NCBI GenBank assembly: GCA_038131365.1
Contig: JAYPPH010000003.1
Span: forward strand, 62,001 to 126,000
DNA from: Marisalimonas marina
Lineage (GTDB): Bacteria > Pseudomonadota > Alphaproteobacteria > Puniceispirillales > Marisalimonadaceae
DNA: 64,000 nucleotides
Direction: 5' to 3'
Below are positions 63,376 to 64,000 of the stretch, one piece after another; positions within the stretch are counted from its first letter, which is position 1; every line of letters begins with the position of its first letter. The translations under genes and the position numbers were made by a program. Under the pieces are notes generated by a model. It was not told the DNA's origin, made no database searches, and worked only from the letters and a program-made list of their open reading frames with translations.

Positions 63376-64000
63376 TTAATCTAATAAATACTTATTAAGT
63401 TTATCAAAATCAAAGTTAATACCATGCCCTGGTAAATCAGGCGCAATAGTATAGCCGTTTTTTACGACTAATGGGCTATCAATAAATTCATCTATTCTCC
63501 AAGCATGAAATTCCAAATAAGATGCATTAGGGCATGATGCCAATAAATGCACATGTAATTCATGAACTCCATGAGAACAAATCGGTAAATTATTAATTTC
63601 GGCTAATTTAGCAATTTTCATAAACGGAGTTATCCCTCCACAAGTGGTAAGATCAGGTTCTAGAAAATCAACGCCATTAACACCAATAAGATTATTTACT
63701 TCAGCTAGTGTATGTAAATTTTCTCCAGCAGCTATAGGAATTTTTCCCAAAGATCTTAAATAAGCATAACCATTAAAATCGTCAGGTTTAATTGGTTCTT
63801 CAAGCCATACTAAATTAAATCTTTCAATTTCCTTAAATGCATGAACTGCTTGGTCTATCCTCCAAGCTTCATTGGCATCAGCCATTAACTTAACGTTTTC
63901 TGGCAAATGATTTTTCATTGCATCCAGTCTTTTTAAGTCTTCTGACAAAAATTCCTTTCCGAGTCTCATTTTTATAGATCTAAAACCATCATCAAGGGAT
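63376..64000 (-). CDS. Mandelate-racemase/muconate-lactonizing-family enzyme, 3' part (runs off the window)
   Basis: About 208 residues of the C-terminal barrel of an enolase-superfamily enzyme; the gene continues beyond 64000. The frame is open to the edge and starts with GFRSIKMRLG, in which K-M-R is the catalytic K-x-K/R site. Metal ligands are D in MADANEAW, E in WLEEPI and E in AAGENLH. The catalytic His is in CSHGVHELHVH. This is the sugar-acid dehydratase branch (talarate/galactarate or gluconate type), not enolase. It is followed by the thioesterase gene. Confidence 0.85.
   Translation of the reverse strand, partial: SLDDGFRSIKMRLGKEFLSEDLKRLDAMKNHLPENVKLMADANEAWRIDQAVHAFKEIERFNLVWLEEPIKPDDFNGYAYLRSLGKIPIAAGENLHTLAEVNNLIGVNGVDFLEPDLTTCGGITPFMKIAKLAEINNLPICSHGVHELHVHLLASCPNASYLEFHAWRIDEFIDSPLVVKNGYTIAPDLPGHGINFDFDKLNKYLLD

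Noticed and set aside
1..64000. CRISPR arrays, insertion sequences, integrases, prophage genes
   Set aside because: No regularly spaced repeats, terminal inverted repeats, transposase or phage-like proteins were seen on either strand.

Overview
The window looks like chromosome from a streamlined, AT-rich marine alphaproteobacterium (Pelagibacterales/HIMB59/AEGEAN-169-like lifestyle; exact clade not determinable here). The reasons are strong A+T bias by eye, very short or overlapping gene borders, a general L-amino-acid ABC transporter of the AapJQMP type, folate-dependent TrmFO, and the alphaproteobacterial gene order dgt-argS-SPOR-scpAB-tatABC-serS-surE-pcm-nlpD-like-yajC-secDF. There are no insertion sequences, prophage genes or CRISPR arrays, so this is mostly core genome with a few accessory islands.

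Layout. 1-5.8 kb: the 5' part of a TauE/SafE permease, a miniature MotA-like membrane protein, a Dabb/EthD-like protein followed by an ORF with no normal start, a lone ATP-grasp enzyme with a good promoter, tRNA-Pro(GGG), a DMT permease, a secreted histidine phosphatase and two unknown envelope proteins. 5.8-14.1 kb: amino-acid and sulfur metabolism (TauD-type dioxygenase, cystathionine beta-lyase-like enzyme, aapJQMP, 3-mercaptopyruvate sulfurtransferase, cysteine synthase). 14.1-17.2 kb: ABC-F ATPase, YqaA/DedA protein, a histidine-rich secreted protein and tRNA-Asn. 17.3-20.7 kb: a selenium unit on the minus strand (tRNA-Cys, FAD oxidoreductase, SelD, MnmH). The first two proteins look like a usual FAD-SelD fusion broken by a one-base frameshift in an A run.

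20.8-43.1 kb: mostly housekeeping (TolC, ValS, an unusual IlvD/Edd dehydratase, XthA, ErpA-like, Dgt, ArgS, SPOR, ScpA/B, an orphan ABC ATPase, TatABC, SerS, SurE, Pcm, NlpD-like, DUF815 ATPase, YajC-SecDF). 43.1-51.3 kb: TrmFO, UvrA, SSB, GyrA, CoaD and tRNA-Lys.

51.4-57.3 kb: a carbon-monoxide-dehydrogenase-type molybdenum hydroxylase (coxSLM order, form II motif) with divergent CoxD-like AAA+ and CoxE-like VWA genes, closed by a strong hairpin terminator. 57.4-64 kb: accessory catabolic and envelope genes (two SDRs, MaoC hydratase, GST, an ABC-2 exporter pair, a Sir2-like protein without zinc cysteines, a hotdog thioesterase and a truncated mandelate-racemase-family enzyme).

Most points that deserve a second look are small: the selD frameshift, the start-less ORF, the cysteine-free sirtuin, the mini MotA, and the transcription signals around tRNA-Cys and aapJ. 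I did not find a clearly undescribed multi-gene system.
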